Shown: piece by piece, positions 44,633 through 53,573 of the stretch | How the letters are laid out: every line of letters starts with the position of its first letter | Position numbering within the stretch: position 1 is the first letter of the stretch | NCBI GenBank assembly: GCA_902616675.1 | Contig: CACMTV010000002.1 | Location: forward strand, 62,001 to 126,000 | Origin: an uncultured Pelagibacteraceae bacterium | GTDB lineage: Bacteria; Pseudomonadota; Alphaproteobacteria; Pelagibacterales; Pelagibacteraceae | DNA length: 64,000 nt | Direction: 5' to 3' | Program-made: the position numbers and the translations under genes | The notes under the pieces: model-generated | The model's database searches: none | Told to the model about the DNA's origin: nothing | The model's input: the letters and a program-made list of their open reading frames with translations, nothing else

Positions 44633-46363
44633 ATGTTTAAAACATTGAAAACTATAATAGCTGTTGCTGTTTCATTTTCTATACTTACTATTTCGAATGC
44701 GATTGCAGACGGTCATATGGCTGCAATTAAGAAATGGTCTAATGGTGAGTTTAGTCTTTCTACGCTTTCTGCAAAAGAAAGAGAGAAAGAACTACAATGG
44801 TTTCACGATGCTGCAAAGCCATTCAAAGGAATGTCTATTAAAGTATTGTCAGAAACTATTCCTACTCACGAGTATGAATCAAAAGTTTTAACAAAAGCTT
44901 TTGAAGAAATTACTGGGATTAAAGTAAATCACCAGTTACTTGGAGAAGGTGACGTAGTAATGGCAGTACAAACACAGATGCAAACTAACGTAAGTATTTA
45001 CGATGCATACATCAATGACTCAGATTTGATTGGTACTCACGCTAGAATGCAACAAGCTGTTAACTTAACGAAATGGATGGCTGGAGAAGGTAAAGATGTT
45101 ACTTTACCAACTTTAGACTTAGATGATTTCATTGGTAAACAGTTTACTACAGGTCCAGATGGCGACTTATACCAAATGCCTGACCAACAATTTGCTAACC
45201 TTTACTGGTTTAGAAAAGATTGGTTTGACAGACCTGAAATCAAAAAAGGTTTTAAAGCCAAATACGGATACGATTTAGGTGTACCTTTAAATTGGTCTGC
45301 TTATGAAGACATCGCTAAATACTTCTCAGAAGACGTGAAGAATATCGACGGTGTTAGAATTTACGGTCACATGGACTACGGTAAAAGAGCTCCTGACTTA
45401 GGTTGGAGAATGACTGACGCGTGGTTATCAATGGCTGGAGCAGGTGATGTAGGAAAACCTAATGGAATACCAGTGGACGAGTGGGGAATAAGAATGGAAA
45501 AAGGTTCTTGTAACCCTGTTGGAGCTTCAGTAACAAGAGGTGGAGCTGCTAATGGTCCTGCTGCTGTATACGCAATCAGAAAATGGGATGAGTGGTTAAG
45601 AAACTACGCACCTCCAGGTGCTGCGGCTATGGACTTCTATCAGTCTCTACCGTCACTATCTTCTGGAAATGTTGCTCAGCAAATATTCTGGTACACAGCG
45701 TTCACAGCTTCTTTAGTAGGAAAAAATCCTAACAATAAAGTTGTTGATGCTAACGGAATGCCGTTATGGAGAATGGGTCCATCACCAAAAGGACCTTATT
45801 GGGAAGAAGGCATGAAGCTTGGATATCAAGATGCTGGATCATGGACTTTATTTAAGTCTACACCAGTTAAAAATAGAAAAGCTGCATGGTTGTACGCTCA
45901 ATTCGTTGTATCAAAAACAGTAGACCTTAAGAAAAGTCACGTAGGTTTAACTATCATTAGAGATAGTTCAATAGACCACAAATCTTTCACAGATAGAGCG
46001 CCAGAACTTGGCGGACTTGTTGAGTTCTACAGATCAAACAACAGAAATATTTGGTCACCAACAGGTGTAAACGTTCCGGACTATCCGAAACTTGCACAAA
46101 TCTGGTGGCAACAAATTGGAGATGTAAACTCAGGTGCGTTTACTCCACAACAAGCTATGGATCGTCTTGCAGAAGAGATGGACTTAGTAATGTCTCGTAT
46201 GGAAGCTGCTGATAAAGGTAGCAACGCATACGGTGGATGTGGACCAAGACTTAATAAACCAAGAGAAGCTTCTTATTGGTTAAATAAGAAAGGTTCACCA
46301 AAAGCTAAACGTGATGAGAAACCTCAAGGAAAAACTGTTCCGTACGCGAAAGCTTGGAAATAG
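44633..46363 (+). CDS. glpV: Glycerol-type ABC transporter substrate-binding protein
   Basis: 576 residues. A signal peptide (MFKTLKTIIAVAVSFSILT... ending near ANA at residues 22-24) directs export. GMSIKVLSETIPTHEYESKV begins a type 2 periplasmic binding fold; length and context match GlpV of the rhizobial glpSTPQUV glycerol importer. The codon use is richer in C-ending codons than its neighbours, a sign of high expression. AGAGGGGAA is a strong ribosome site 6 bases before the ATG. A terminator follows the gene. Confidence 0.85.
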   Translation: MFKTLKTIIAVAVSFSILTISNAIADGHMAAIKKWSNGEFSLSTLSAKEREKELQWFHDAAKPFKGMSIKVLSETIPTHEYESKVLTKAFEEITGIKVNHQLLGEGDVVMAVQTQMQTNVSIYDAYINDSDLIGTHARMQQAVNLTKWMAGEGKDVTLPTLDLDDFIGKQFTTGPDGDLYQMPDQQFANLYWFRKDWFDRPEIKKGFKAKYGYDLGVPLNWSAYEDIAKYFSEDVKNIDGVRIYGHMDYGKRAPDLGWRMTDAWLSMAGAGDVGKPNGIPVDEWGIRMEKGSCNPVGASVTRGGAANGPAAVYAIRKWDEWLRNYAPPGAAAMDFYQSLPSLSSGNVAQQIFWYTAFTASLVGKNPNNKVVDANGMPLWRMGPSPKGPYWEEGMKLGYQDAGSWTLFKSTPVKNRKAAWLYAQFVVSKTVDLKKSHVGLTIIRDSSIDHKSFTDRAPELGGLVEFYRSNNRNIWSPTGVNVPDYPKLAQIWWQQIGDVNSGAFTPQQAMDRLAEEMDLVMSRMEAADKGSNAYGGCGPRLNKPREASYWLNKKGSPKAKRDEKPQGKTVPYAKAWK

Positions 46364-46383
46364 TAAGAGGTTAATCTAAATTG

Positions 46384-46413
46384 AAAAGGGGGCACTTGCT
46401 GCCCCCTTTTTTT
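46384..46413 (+). terminator. Rho-independent terminator or attenuator after glpV
   Basis: AAAAGGGGGCA (46384-46394) and TGCCCCCTTTT (46400-46410) form an 11-base-pair perfect stem with the loop CTTGC, ending in a T run. It sits between the binding-protein gene and the ATPase gene, so it can raise glpV expression relative to the membrane components. Confidence 0.93.
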
Positions 46414-46431
46414 AAAACTAAATTTTAAATT

Positions 46432-47496
46432 ATGAGTCTAGAATTAAAAAATGTAGAAAAAAAAGTTGGAATAGACACTCATATTTATCCTACAAGTCTA
46501 AAATTAGAGAAAAATACAATAAATGTACTACTCGGTTCCACACTAGCTGGGAAGACAACTTTAATGCAAATAATGGCAGGGTTAGATAAACCAACTTCAG
46601 GTGAGATATGGTTTGATGGAAAAAATGTTACAGGTACGAAAGTACAAAAAAGAAATTGTTCTATGGTTTATCAGCAATTTATTAATTATCCAAATTTTAC
46701 AGTTTATGAAAATATTGCCTCCCCCTTAGTAATTACGGGAGTTAAAACTGACGAAATTAAACAAAGAGTAGGAAAGGTGGCTGAACTTTTAAAATTATCA
46801 GCAATGTTAAATAAAAAACCTGATGAATTATCAGGCGGACAACAACAAAGAACAGCTTTAGCAAGAGCACTAGTTAAGGATTCTGATTTAATTTTATTAG
46901 ACGAACCACTTGCAAATTTAGACTTTAAACTAAGAGAGGAGTTACGAGAAGAACTACCAAAATTATTTGAAGATAGAGATTGCATTGTTGTTTACGCAAC
47001 AACAGAGCCTTCAGATGCATTAATGATAGGGGGAAATACAGCAACATTATTAGAAGGTGAAGTTATTCAGTATGGTAAAACTCTAGAGGTTTATAATAAG
47101 CCTGAAAATTTAATTTCAGCTAAAGTGTTTAGTGATCCTCCAATGAATATAGCTGAAATCACAAAAAAAGGAGATAATTGTAAATTTACAGATAATGATG
47201 TTCAATGGAAATCATCAGCAAAAATCAAAGATGGCACTTATAAAATAGGTATAAGACCCCATAATATTACTACTTACAAAGAGGGAAATAATTCAGTTGA
47301 AATTAACGGTAAAGTTCAAATTTCTGAACTTAGTGGGTCAGAGAGCTTAATACACTTTACAAACGGAAATTTAAGCTGGGTTTCATTGTCTAATGGTACC
47401 CAACAAAAAAATGTAGGAGAAGATACTAAACTATACATGAACACAGATGAGTTTTTATATTTTGATCAAAATAACAGATTGGTGAACAATGGCTAA
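46432..47496 (+). CDS. glpS: Glycerol ABC transporter ATP-binding protein (GlpS-like)
   Basis: 354 residues, MalK-type layout: nucleotide domain (1 to about 230) plus TOBE-like domain. Walker A is degenerate but present (LLGSTLAGKTTLM), LSGGQQQRTALARAL is the signature, and LILLDEPLANLD the Walker B. Note the Walker A has GSTLAGKT in place of GPSGSGKT. The H-loop position reads YATTEPSDAL rather than YVTHDQ, so the switch histidine appears replaced. Works with the next ATPase as a heterodimer. Overlaps glpT by 8 bases. Confidence 0.84.
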   Translation: MSLELKNVEKKVGIDTHIYPTSLKLEKNTINVLLGSTLAGKTTLMQIMAGLDKPTSGEIWFDGKNVTGTKVQKRNCSMVYQQFINYPNFTVYENIASPLVITGVKTDEIKQRVGKVAELLKLSAMLNKKPDELSGGQQQRTALARALVKDSDLILLDEPLANLDFKLREELREELPKLFEDRDCIVVYATTEPSDALMIGGNTATLLEGEVIQYGKTLEVYNKPENLISAKVFSDPPMNIAEITKKGDNCKFTDNDVQWKSSAKIKDGTYKIGIRPHNITTYKEGNNSVEINGKVQISELSGSESLIHFTNGNLSWVSLSNGTQQKNVGEDTKLYMNTDEFLYFDQNNRLVNNG

Positions 47497-48553
47497 AATT
47501 ACTTTAAAAGATTTAAGTCACAGCTATTTAGAGCAACAGAATAGTAATTCTGATTGGGCTTTAAGAGATGTTAATATTGATTGGAAAGACGGTGGAGCAT
47601 ATGCCCTTTTAGGGCCATCTGGTTGTGGTAAGACAACTTTATTAAATATTGTTTCAGGTTTATTAAAACCAACAAAGGGCAGTGTTTTATTTGATGATAA
47701 AGATATGACATCACTTAACCCTGTTGAAAGAGATATTGCTCAAATATTTCAGTTTCCAGTTATTTACGACACAATGTCAGTTTACGATAATTTAGCTTTC
47801 CCTTTAAAAAATAGAGGTCTTTCTGACTCACAGATTGCATCTAAAGTTAAAGAAATAGCTGGGATGCTTGAGTTAACAACCACACTAAACAATAGAGCAT
47901 CTGGGTTAACAGCTGATGGTAAGCAAAAAATTTCCTTAGGTAGAGGACTTGTCAGATCAGACGTAAATGTAATTATGTTTGATGAACCATTAACTGTAAT
48001 AGATCCACATTTAAAATGGGTTTTAAGATCCAAACTAAAAGAATTACACCAAAAGATTAATCGTACTATGATTTATGTAACACATGATCAAACAGAAGCT
48101 TTAACTTTTGCAGATCAAGTTGTAGTCATGCATGAAGGTCAAATCGTACAAACTGGGACACCTGTTGAATTATTTGAGAAACCCAAACATACTTTTGTTG
48201 GACATTTTATTGGCTCACCTGGAATGAATATACTCCCTTGTGAAATTAAAAATGGAGAAATAAATTTCAGTGGTCAAAAAATTCAAAGTCATAAGACTAT
48301 AAAAAAATCAAATTTTAGCAAAACTCAAATAGGTATTAGACCAGAATTTATTAATTTTTCAAAAGATGGGATTCCAGTCAAAATTAAAAGAGTAAGCAAT
48401 ACTGGAAGACATAAAATTGTTGATACAGAATGTAACGGGGGAAATATTAAAATATTATCCAACGCCTCTACTGAAATTCCAAGTGGAAGCGCTCATATAA
48501 CTTTCAATCAAAAATATACTTATGTTTATGGAGATAACTGGATTATAGAATAA
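47489..48553 (+). CDS. glpT: Glycerol ABC transporter ATP-binding protein (GlpT-like)
   Basis: 354 residues, with Walker A LGPSGCGKTTLL, Walker B VIMFDEPLTVID and H-loop YVTHDQTEAL intact. The signature region reads LTADGKQKISLGRGL in place of LSGGQQQR, so this subunit seems to have a degenerate C-loop. Together with GlpS it would form an asymmetric pair: each supplies the element the other lacks. Not the MFS GlpT of E. coli. Shares base 48553 with the first permease gene. Confidence 0.84.
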   Translation: MAKITLKDLSHSYLEQQNSNSDWALRDVNIDWKDGGAYALLGPSGCGKTTLLNIVSGLLKPTKGSVLFDDKDMTSLNPVERDIAQIFQFPVIYDTMSVYDNLAFPLKNRGLSDSQIASKVKEIAGMLELTTTLNNRASGLTADGKQKISLGRGLVRSDVNVIMFDEPLTVIDPHLKWVLRSKLKELHQKINRTMIYVTHDQTEALTFADQVVVMHEGQIVQTGTPVELFEKPKHTFVGHFIGSPGMNILPCEIKNGEINFSGQKIQSHKTIKKSNFSKTQIGIRPEFINFSKDGIPVKIKRVSNTGRHKIVDTECNGGNIKILSNASTEIPSGSAHITFNQKYTYVYGDNWIIE

Positions 48554-49419
48554 TGAATAAAACTATTAATCAAAAAGCTTGGTATTTTGTAATTCCCGTA
48601 TTTGTTCTTGTTGCTTTTAATGCAGCTATTCCTTTAATGACAGTCGTAAATTATTCATTTCAAGAAACTTTTGGAAACAACGTATTTGCTTGGGAAGGCA
48701 CAAGATGGTTTAAACAAATCTTATTATCTGAAAGATTCCATGCTGCATTAGGAAGACAATTTGCTTTTACTTTCATAATACTTCTAATTCAAATACCTTT
48801 AGGTATTGCAATTGCTTTAACGATGCCAAAAAAAGGGTGGGGAGTACCAGTTTGTTTAATTTTAATGTCTATGCCACTTCTTATACCTTGGAATGTTGTT
48901 GGAGCAATGTGGAATATCTTTGCACTTCCAGATATTGGATTTCTTGGCTATACATTAAACTCAGTTGGTTTTGATTATAATTTTACTCAACAACCTGGCG
49001 ATGCTTGGTTTACAACTATTCTTATGGATGTTTGGCATTGGACATCATTAGTAGTTCTTTTATCTTATGCAGGTCTTAATTCAATTCAACCAGCTTATTA
49101 TCAGGCAGCAGAAATTGATGGAGCAAGTAGGTGGGCTACTTTCAGATATATTGAATTACCAAAAATGAAAAAAGTTTTAACTTTAGCTATTTTATTAAGA
49201 TTTATGGATAGCTTTATGATTTATACCGAGCCATTTGTTTTAACAGGAGGAGGACCAGGAAATACTACAGCATTTTTATCCATTGATTTAGTTAAAATGG
49301 CATTAGGTCAATTTGATTTAGGACCAGCGGCAGCAATGTCCTTGATTTATTTCTTTATAGTTCTTTTAGTTTGTTGGGTATTTTATAATTTAATGATGAA
49401 AAATGAGGCGCAATCATGA
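48553..49419 (+). CDS. glpP: Glycerol ABC transporter permease (GlpP-like)
   Basis: 288 residues, six hydrophobic helices. EIDGASRWATFRYIELPKMKKVL is the EAA loop that docks on the ATPases (conserved Glu-x(n)-Gly). PFVLTGGGPGNTT is the typical MalF-type periplasmic segment. Inner-membrane subunit of the importer. It overlaps the second permease gene by 4 bases. Confidence 0.86.
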   Translation: MNKTINQKAWYFVIPVFVLVAFNAAIPLMTVVNYSFQETFGNNVFAWEGTRWFKQILLSERFHAALGRQFAFTFIILLIQIPLGIAIALTMPKKGWGVPVCLILMSMPLLIPWNVVGAMWNIFALPDIGFLGYTLNSVGFDYNFTQQPGDAWFTTILMDVWHWTSLVVLLSYAGLNSIQPAYYQAAEIDGASRWATFRYIELPKMKKVLTLAILLRFMDSFMIYTEPFVLTGGGPGNTTAFLSIDLVKMALGQFDLGPAAAMSLIYFFIVLLVCWVFYNLMMKNEAQS

Positions 49420-50216
49420 AAAAATATAAATGGTTAGTTCCTACATTATATATAATTTTTTTAATGCTCCCGATTTATTGGTTGATCAATATGTCTTTTA
49501 AGACCACTACTGAGATTATAAATACCTACTCGTTATGGCCTCAAAAATTTACATTAGAAAATTATGTAAAAATATTTACAGACAGCACTTGGTATATGGG
49601 TTATGTAAATTCAATTACATATACAGTATTTAATACGGTTATTTCAGTTGCAGCAGCTTTACCTGCAGCTTATGCATTTTCAAGGTATAAGTTTTTAGGT
49701 GATAAGCATTTATTCTTCTGGCTATTAACTAACAGAATGGCTCCTCCAGCAGTTTTTGCTTTACCGTTTTTTCAATTTTATTCTTCAGTAAATTTATTTG
49801 ATACTCATATTGCTGTTGCCTTATCGCATTGCTTATTTAATATTCCTTTAGCAGTTTGGATTTTGGAGGGATTTATGTCTGCCGTTCCAAAAGAGTTAGA
49901 CGAAACAGCTTATGTAGATGGATATTCTTTTGGTAGATTTTTCTTTAAAATATTCGTGCCAACTATTGCAGCTGGAATAGGTATTACTATGTTTTTCTGC
50001 TTCATGTTCTCCTGGGTTGAGCTTTTATTAGCTAAAACTTTGACAGCCACAGAGGCTAAACCAATAGCTGCCACTATGACAAGAACGGCTAGTACTTCGG
50101 GATATGAACTTGGTTTATTAGCTGCAGCAGGAACTTTAACAATAATTCCAGGAGCTATTGTAATTTACTTCGTTAAAGATTACATCGCTAAAGGATTTGC
50201 GATGGGAAGGGTTTAA
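49416..50216 (+). CDS. glpQ: Glycerol ABC transporter permease (GlpQ-like)
   Basis: 266 residues, six helices, MalG type. The EAA loop is ELDETAYVDGYSFGRFFFKIFVP, followed by the last transmembrane helices; NYVKIFTDSTWYMGYVNS is the usual N-terminal segment. Pairs with GlpP. This is not the phosphodiesterase also called GlpQ in E. coli. Shares base 50216 with glpU. Confidence 0.86.
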   Translation: MKKYKWLVPTLYIIFLMLPIYWLINMSFKTTTEIINTYSLWPQKFTLENYVKIFTDSTWYMGYVNSITYTVFNTVISVAAALPAAYAFSRYKFLGDKHLFFWLLTNRMAPPAVFALPFFQFYSSVNLFDTHIAVALSHCLFNIPLAVWILEGFMSAVPKELDETAYVDGYSFGRFFFKIFVPTIAAGIGITMFFCFMFSWVELLLAKTLTATEAKPIAATMTRTASTSGYELGLLAAAGTLTIIPGAIVIYFVKDYIAKGFAMGRV

Positions 50217-50569
50217 TGTTTACAAAATTATACGCAGCTACTTGGGGGGATGTTGGTAAAGCAAAAGAAAAAGGTTTTTTTGATTTTGATTTATTTTCAT
50301 GGATGGCTTGGACATGGCAAACGGCTGCTTTTTTTATCTTTATAGCTTTATGCATAACGGTAATGCTTATTTGGGAAAAGAAAGTACCAGGAGGTTCTCC
50401 AAGAAAAGGTATTTTAGGTTTAGATACAACTAGAGGTGATAGATTGTTCGTTTCTTTGTTGGGAAGCGCATTTATTCACTTGGCATGGTTAGGATTGGTT
50501 GGGAGTCTCTTGTGGATAGCATCTATTATTTGTGTTGCTTATTTTATTGTTGTATTTAAATACGTATAA
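50216..50569 (+). CDS. glpU: DUF2160 small membrane protein (GlpU-like)
   Basis: 117 residues with three hydrophobic helices. MAWTWQTAAFFIFIALCITVMLIWE and the LGLDTTRGDRLFVSLLGSAFIHL segment match the DUF2160 family, which is encoded with the glpSTPQ genes in rhizobia as GlpU. Its mechanistic role in the importer is not established. Position between the permease and gap genes (5-base gap) supports the operon reading. Confidence 0.83.
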   Translation: MFTKLYAATWGDVGKAKEKGFFDFDLFSWMAWTWQTAAFFIFIALCITVMLIWEKKVPGGSPRKGILGLDTTRGDRLFVSLLGSAFIHLAWLGLVGSLLWIASIICVAYFIVVFKYV

Positions 50570-50574
50570 CAATT

Positions 50575-51579
50575 ATGGTCAAAGTAGGAATAAATGGTTT
50601 TGGTAGAATAGGGCGTTTAATCTTAAGAGCTTTATTAGAAAATTATAAAGGTAAAATTCAAGTAGTAGGTATTAATGATTTAGGCTCAATAGAAGCTAAC
50701 GCTCACCTTATAAAATTTGATAGTACACACGGAACATTAAATCACGATGTTAAAACAACTAAAGAAGGTTTTGAAATCGGAGATCAGAAAATAAAAGTTT
50801 TTGCCGAAAGAGATCCAGCTAAATTACCTTGGGGAAAAATTGGAGCTGATGTCGTTTTAGAATGTACTGGTTTCTTTTTAGATAAAAGTTCAGCCGGCAA
50901 ACATATAGAAGCTGGCGCTAAAAAAGTAATAATATCAGCACCTGCAAAAGAAGTAGACTTTACAGTAGTCCAAGGGGTGAACAGTAAAGATTTGAAAAAA
51001 GATCATAATATAATTTCTAATGGGTCTTGCACCACAAATTGCTTAGCACCAGTTGCGATGGTTTTAGAAAATACTTTCGGTATTGAATATGGTTATATGA
51101 CTACTATTCATAGTTACACGGGAGACCAAAAACTTTTAGATACATTGCACAAAGACTTGAGAAGAGCTAGAGCATCAGGGGACGCGATGATACCAACTTC
51201 AACGGGCGCCGCTAAAGCTATGAGTTTAGTATTACCAAGTTTAAAAGGAAAACTTGATGGAACAGCAATAAGAGTGCCAACACCCAATGTTTCTTTAATT
51301 GATCTTACATTCGTGCCTAATAAAGAAGTAACGTCTGAGAGTATAAATGATGCCATGAGCAAAGCAGCTAAGGGACCCTTAAAAGGGATTTTAGCAACTA
51401 ATTCAGCTCCTTTAGTTTCTAAAGACTTTAATCATAACCCACACAGTTCAATATTTGACTTAACACAAACTCAGGTTATTAAAGGAAAGTTCAGTAGAGT
51501 ATTATCTTGGTATGACAATGAGTGGGGTTTTTCTAATAGAATGTGTGACACTGCTATTCAAATAGCTGGATTAATTTAA
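50575..51579 (+). CDS. gap: Glyceraldehyde-3-phosphate dehydrogenase, type I
   Basis: 334 residues. VGINGFGRIGRLILRAL binds NAD, SNGSCTTNCLAPVAMVLE holds the catalytic cysteine, IHSYTGDQ the catalytic-region histidine, and SWYDNEWGFSNRMCD closes the site. It is one of the last enzymes receiving triose phosphate from glycerol, and it is 5 bases after glpU, so it may be cotranscribed. Convergent with the small gene below, overlapping by 4 bases. Confidence 0.95.
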   Translation: MVKVGINGFGRIGRLILRALLENYKGKIQVVGINDLGSIEANAHLIKFDSTHGTLNHDVKTTKEGFEIGDQKIKVFAERDPAKLPWGKIGADVVLECTGFFLDKSSAGKHIEAGAKKVIISAPAKEVDFTVVQGVNSKDLKKDHNIISNGSCTTNCLAPVAMVLENTFGIEYGYMTTIHSYTGDQKLLDTLHKDLRRARASGDAMIPTSTGAAKAMSLVLPSLKGKLDGTAIRVPTPNVSLIDLTFVPNKEVTSESINDAMSKAAKGPLKGILATNSAPLVSKDFNHNPHSSIFDLTQTQVIKGKFSRVLSWYDNEWGFSNRMCDTAIQIAGLI

Positions 51580-51755
51580 TTTTTAATATTTTTTTCTGCC
51601 TCTTCAATAAGTTTTAGAGTACTCGGAGGTATATCTTCTTTTGATATTTTTTTTGGCTCTTGATAACTTTGATTATTAACTTTTTTTACTGGTTTGGATT
51701 GATTTAATTCATTAACCGCATCTAAAATATCTGAAATGTCGAATTTTTGCTCCAT
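51576..51755 (-). CDS. Small unrecognised protein (59 aa)
   Basis: An open frame from ATG 51755 to TAA 51576, 59 residues, beginning MEQKFDISDILDAVNEL and ending in a charged helix (LIEEAEKNIKN). It has ordinary Lys/Ile/Asn-rich composition and no transmembrane helix. It fills what would otherwise be a gap between gap and znuA. No family recognised. Low-complexity charged helical content makes a coiled coil or adaptor possible. Too short for a default length cutoff. Confidence 0.55.
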   Translation of the reverse strand: MEQKFDISDILDAVNELNQSKPVKKVNNQSYQEPKKISKEDIPPSTLKLIEEAEKNIKN

Positions 51756-51793
51756 GATAATATGTATTACATATTATCACTTTATTTTTAAAG

Positions 51794-52753
51794 TTAACAA
51801 CCTTTAAAAGATTTAGACATATTACTTATTAAATCAAAATATAAAGTTTTTCCTGGATTTAAAGTTGCTCCTAATGGATCTATAACTCCAGTCTTAATAT
51901 TTGTATCCTTTGCTACTGCTTTGATTATGTCAGGGTTAAATTGAGGTTCAGAAAATACACAACTTACTTTTTCATGTTCAATCACTTCTCTAATTTCAGA
52001 CAATTGTTCTGCACCAGGTAATACATCTGTATTTACTGTGAAAGCTCCCAAGACATTCACATCAAATCTTTTTTCAAAATATTGGTAGGCGTCATGAAAA
52101 ACAATTGATTTAAAATCTTTATTTAATTCAGATTTTACTTTTTTCGTAAGTTTATCCAAATCTTTGTGTGCTTTTTTTAAATTAGCTTTATATTTAGATG
52201 CGTTTTCTTGATCTTTTTCAATTAGATGTTCTGCCATTTCACTTAAAATTACTTTTGCATTCATTGGATCAAGCCAGATATGTGGATCGTGTTCACCGTG
52301 AGCATGCTCGTGATGATCATCATGTTTATCCTCTTTATGACCATGCTCTTTATGTTCATCATGTCCATGATCATCGTGCCCTTCGAATATATTTCTTTCT
52401 CTAAATTCTAATTTTTTTAAACTTTTAATTTCCATTAATTCTATTTTTTCAGCTTTTTTTGCAATTGATTTTAATGGTTTTTCTAAAAAATTTTCTAAGT
52501 CTTCGCCAACCCAAAATATTAAGTCAGCATTTTGTAACATTTTTGCATGTGATGGTTTTAAAGCAAATCCATGTGGGGAAGCATAACCATCTACAATTAA
52601 ATCTGGTTTACCAACTCCATCCATTAAATAACTTGCTAATGAATGTATAGGTTTTATTGAAGCAACTACTTTGACATCAGCATTTGCCGGAGTAAAAATA
52701 ACTAAAAGAGATAATAATGATGCTATTAGCGGTAATTTTTTTATGTTTTTCAT
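51794..52753 (-). CDS. znuA: Zinc ABC transporter substrate-binding protein
   Basis: 319 residues. A signal peptide (about residues 1-25, ending near NADV) precedes a cluster A-I metal-binding lobe. A His/Asp/Glu-rich insert lies between about residues 120 and 155, the hallmark of ZnuA, followed by HDPHIWLDPMNAK (metal ligand His). FHDAYQYFEKRF and FSEPQFNP carry later ligands. It captures periplasmic Zn. Divergent from znuCB-zur across two Zur-like boxes. Confidence 0.95.
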   Translation of the reverse strand: MKNIKKLPLIASLLSLLVIFTPANADVKVVASIKPIHSLASYLMDGVGKPDLIVDGYASPHGFALKPSHAKMLQNADLIFWVGEDLENFLEKPLKSIAKKAEKIELMEIKSLKKLEFRERNIFEGHDDHGHDEHKEHGHKEDKHDDHHEHAHGEHDPHIWLDPMNAKVILSEMAEHLIEKDQENASKYKANLKKAHKDLDKLTKKVKSELNKDFKSIVFHDAYQYFEKRFDVNVLGAFTVNTDVLPGAEQLSEIREVIEHEKVSCVFSEPQFNPDIIKAVAKDTNIKTGVIDPLGATLNPGKTLYFDLISNMSKSFKGC

Positions 52754-52772
52754 AGTATTGATATGTTAAAGT

Positions 52773-52787
52773 TGTTATAATATAACA
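52773..52787. promoter_or_regulatory. Zur-like operator 1
   Basis: TGTTATAATATAACA is a perfect 15-base palindrome and matches the Zur box core (GTTATANTATAAC). It lies in the divergent znuA/znuC region, 20 bases upstream of the znuA start, so Zur-Zn bound here would repress both directions. Confidence 0.82.
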
Positions 52788-52790
52788 CTA

Positions 52791-52805
52791 TGTAATAATA
52801 TAACA
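52791..52805. promoter_or_regulatory. Zur-like operator 2
   Basis: TGTAATAATATAACA differs from operator 1 by one base and lies 18 bases downstream of it (start to start), nearer znuC. Tandem boxes would let two Zur dimers bind in the same divergent promoter. Confidence 0.75.
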
Positions 52806-52826
52806 TTTGAAAGTCAAGTGAAAAAA

Positions 52827-53573
52827 ATGAACTTAAATCAAAACATCTTAGTAAAATTAAAACAAGCAGGTCTTCGTATAAATAATAAATGGCTTGTTAA
52901 AGATGTATCTCTACAGATTGAAAAAGGTAAAATAGTTACTCTTATTGGTCCGAATGGTTCTGGAAAAAGCACAACCGCAAAAATTGCACTTGGTATCTAT
53001 AAAAAAATTAATGGGGAAGCTAAAAAATATACAACTAAAGTTGGGTATGTTCCTCAAAAAATTTCAATTGATTGGACATTACCACTTAGAGTAAGTGATT
53101 TCATGGTACTTACTGAAAATCTTAAAGAGGAAGCTATTAACGATGCTCTATCATTAACGGGCGTTATACATCTTAAAGATAAAAATTTAGGAGACTTATC
53201 AGGTGGAGAATTTCAAAGAGTTCTGCTTGCAAGAGCGATTTCAAAAAAACCAGAATTACTAGTTCTTGATGAGCCGGTACAGGGAGTTGATTTTACGGGT
53301 GAAATTGCCTTATACGAACTTATAAAGAAAATTTCTGATGAATTAAATTGTGGAATTTTATTAATTTCTCACGACTTGCATACTGTAATGAGTGCTACGG
53401 ATCACGTTGTTTGCCTAAATGGTCATGTGTGTTGCTCAGGATCTCCAATAGAGGTTGCAAAAAATAATGAATATAAAGCTTTATTCGGTGAACAGGCTTC
53501 TCAAATATTGTCAAGATACGAGCACAGACACGATCACATTCATACAAATGAAGGAAAGATAAAAAAAAATTAA
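52827..53573 (+). CDS. znuC: Zinc ABC transporter ATP-binding protein
   Basis: About 248 residues. Walker A IGPNGSGKST, signature LSGGEFQRVLLARAI, Walker B LLVLDEPVQGVD and H-loop ISHDLHTVMSATDH are intact. A His-rich tail (HRHDHIHT) near the C terminus fits a zinc importer ATPase. ATG 52827 is preferred; an in-frame GTG at 52818 would add three residues. The znuB ATG follows its stop with no spacer. Confidence 0.94.
   Translation: MNLNQNILVKLKQAGLRINNKWLVKDVSLQIEKGKIVTLIGPNGSGKSTTAKIALGIYKKINGEAKKYTTKVGYVPQKISIDWTLPLRVSDFMVLTENLKEEAINDALSLTGVIHLKDKNLGDLSGGEFQRVLLARAISKKPELLVLDEPVQGVDFTGEIALYELIKKISDELNCGILLISHDLHTVMSATDHVVCLNGHVCCSGSPIEVAKNNEYKALFGEQASQILSRYEHRHDHIHTNEGKIKKN

Noticed and set aside
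52198..52404. His-rich plus-strand frame and apparent repeats opposite znuA
   Set aside because: The repetitive DNA is the coding sequence of the ZnuA histidine-rich metal loop read in reverse; not an independent repeat or gene.
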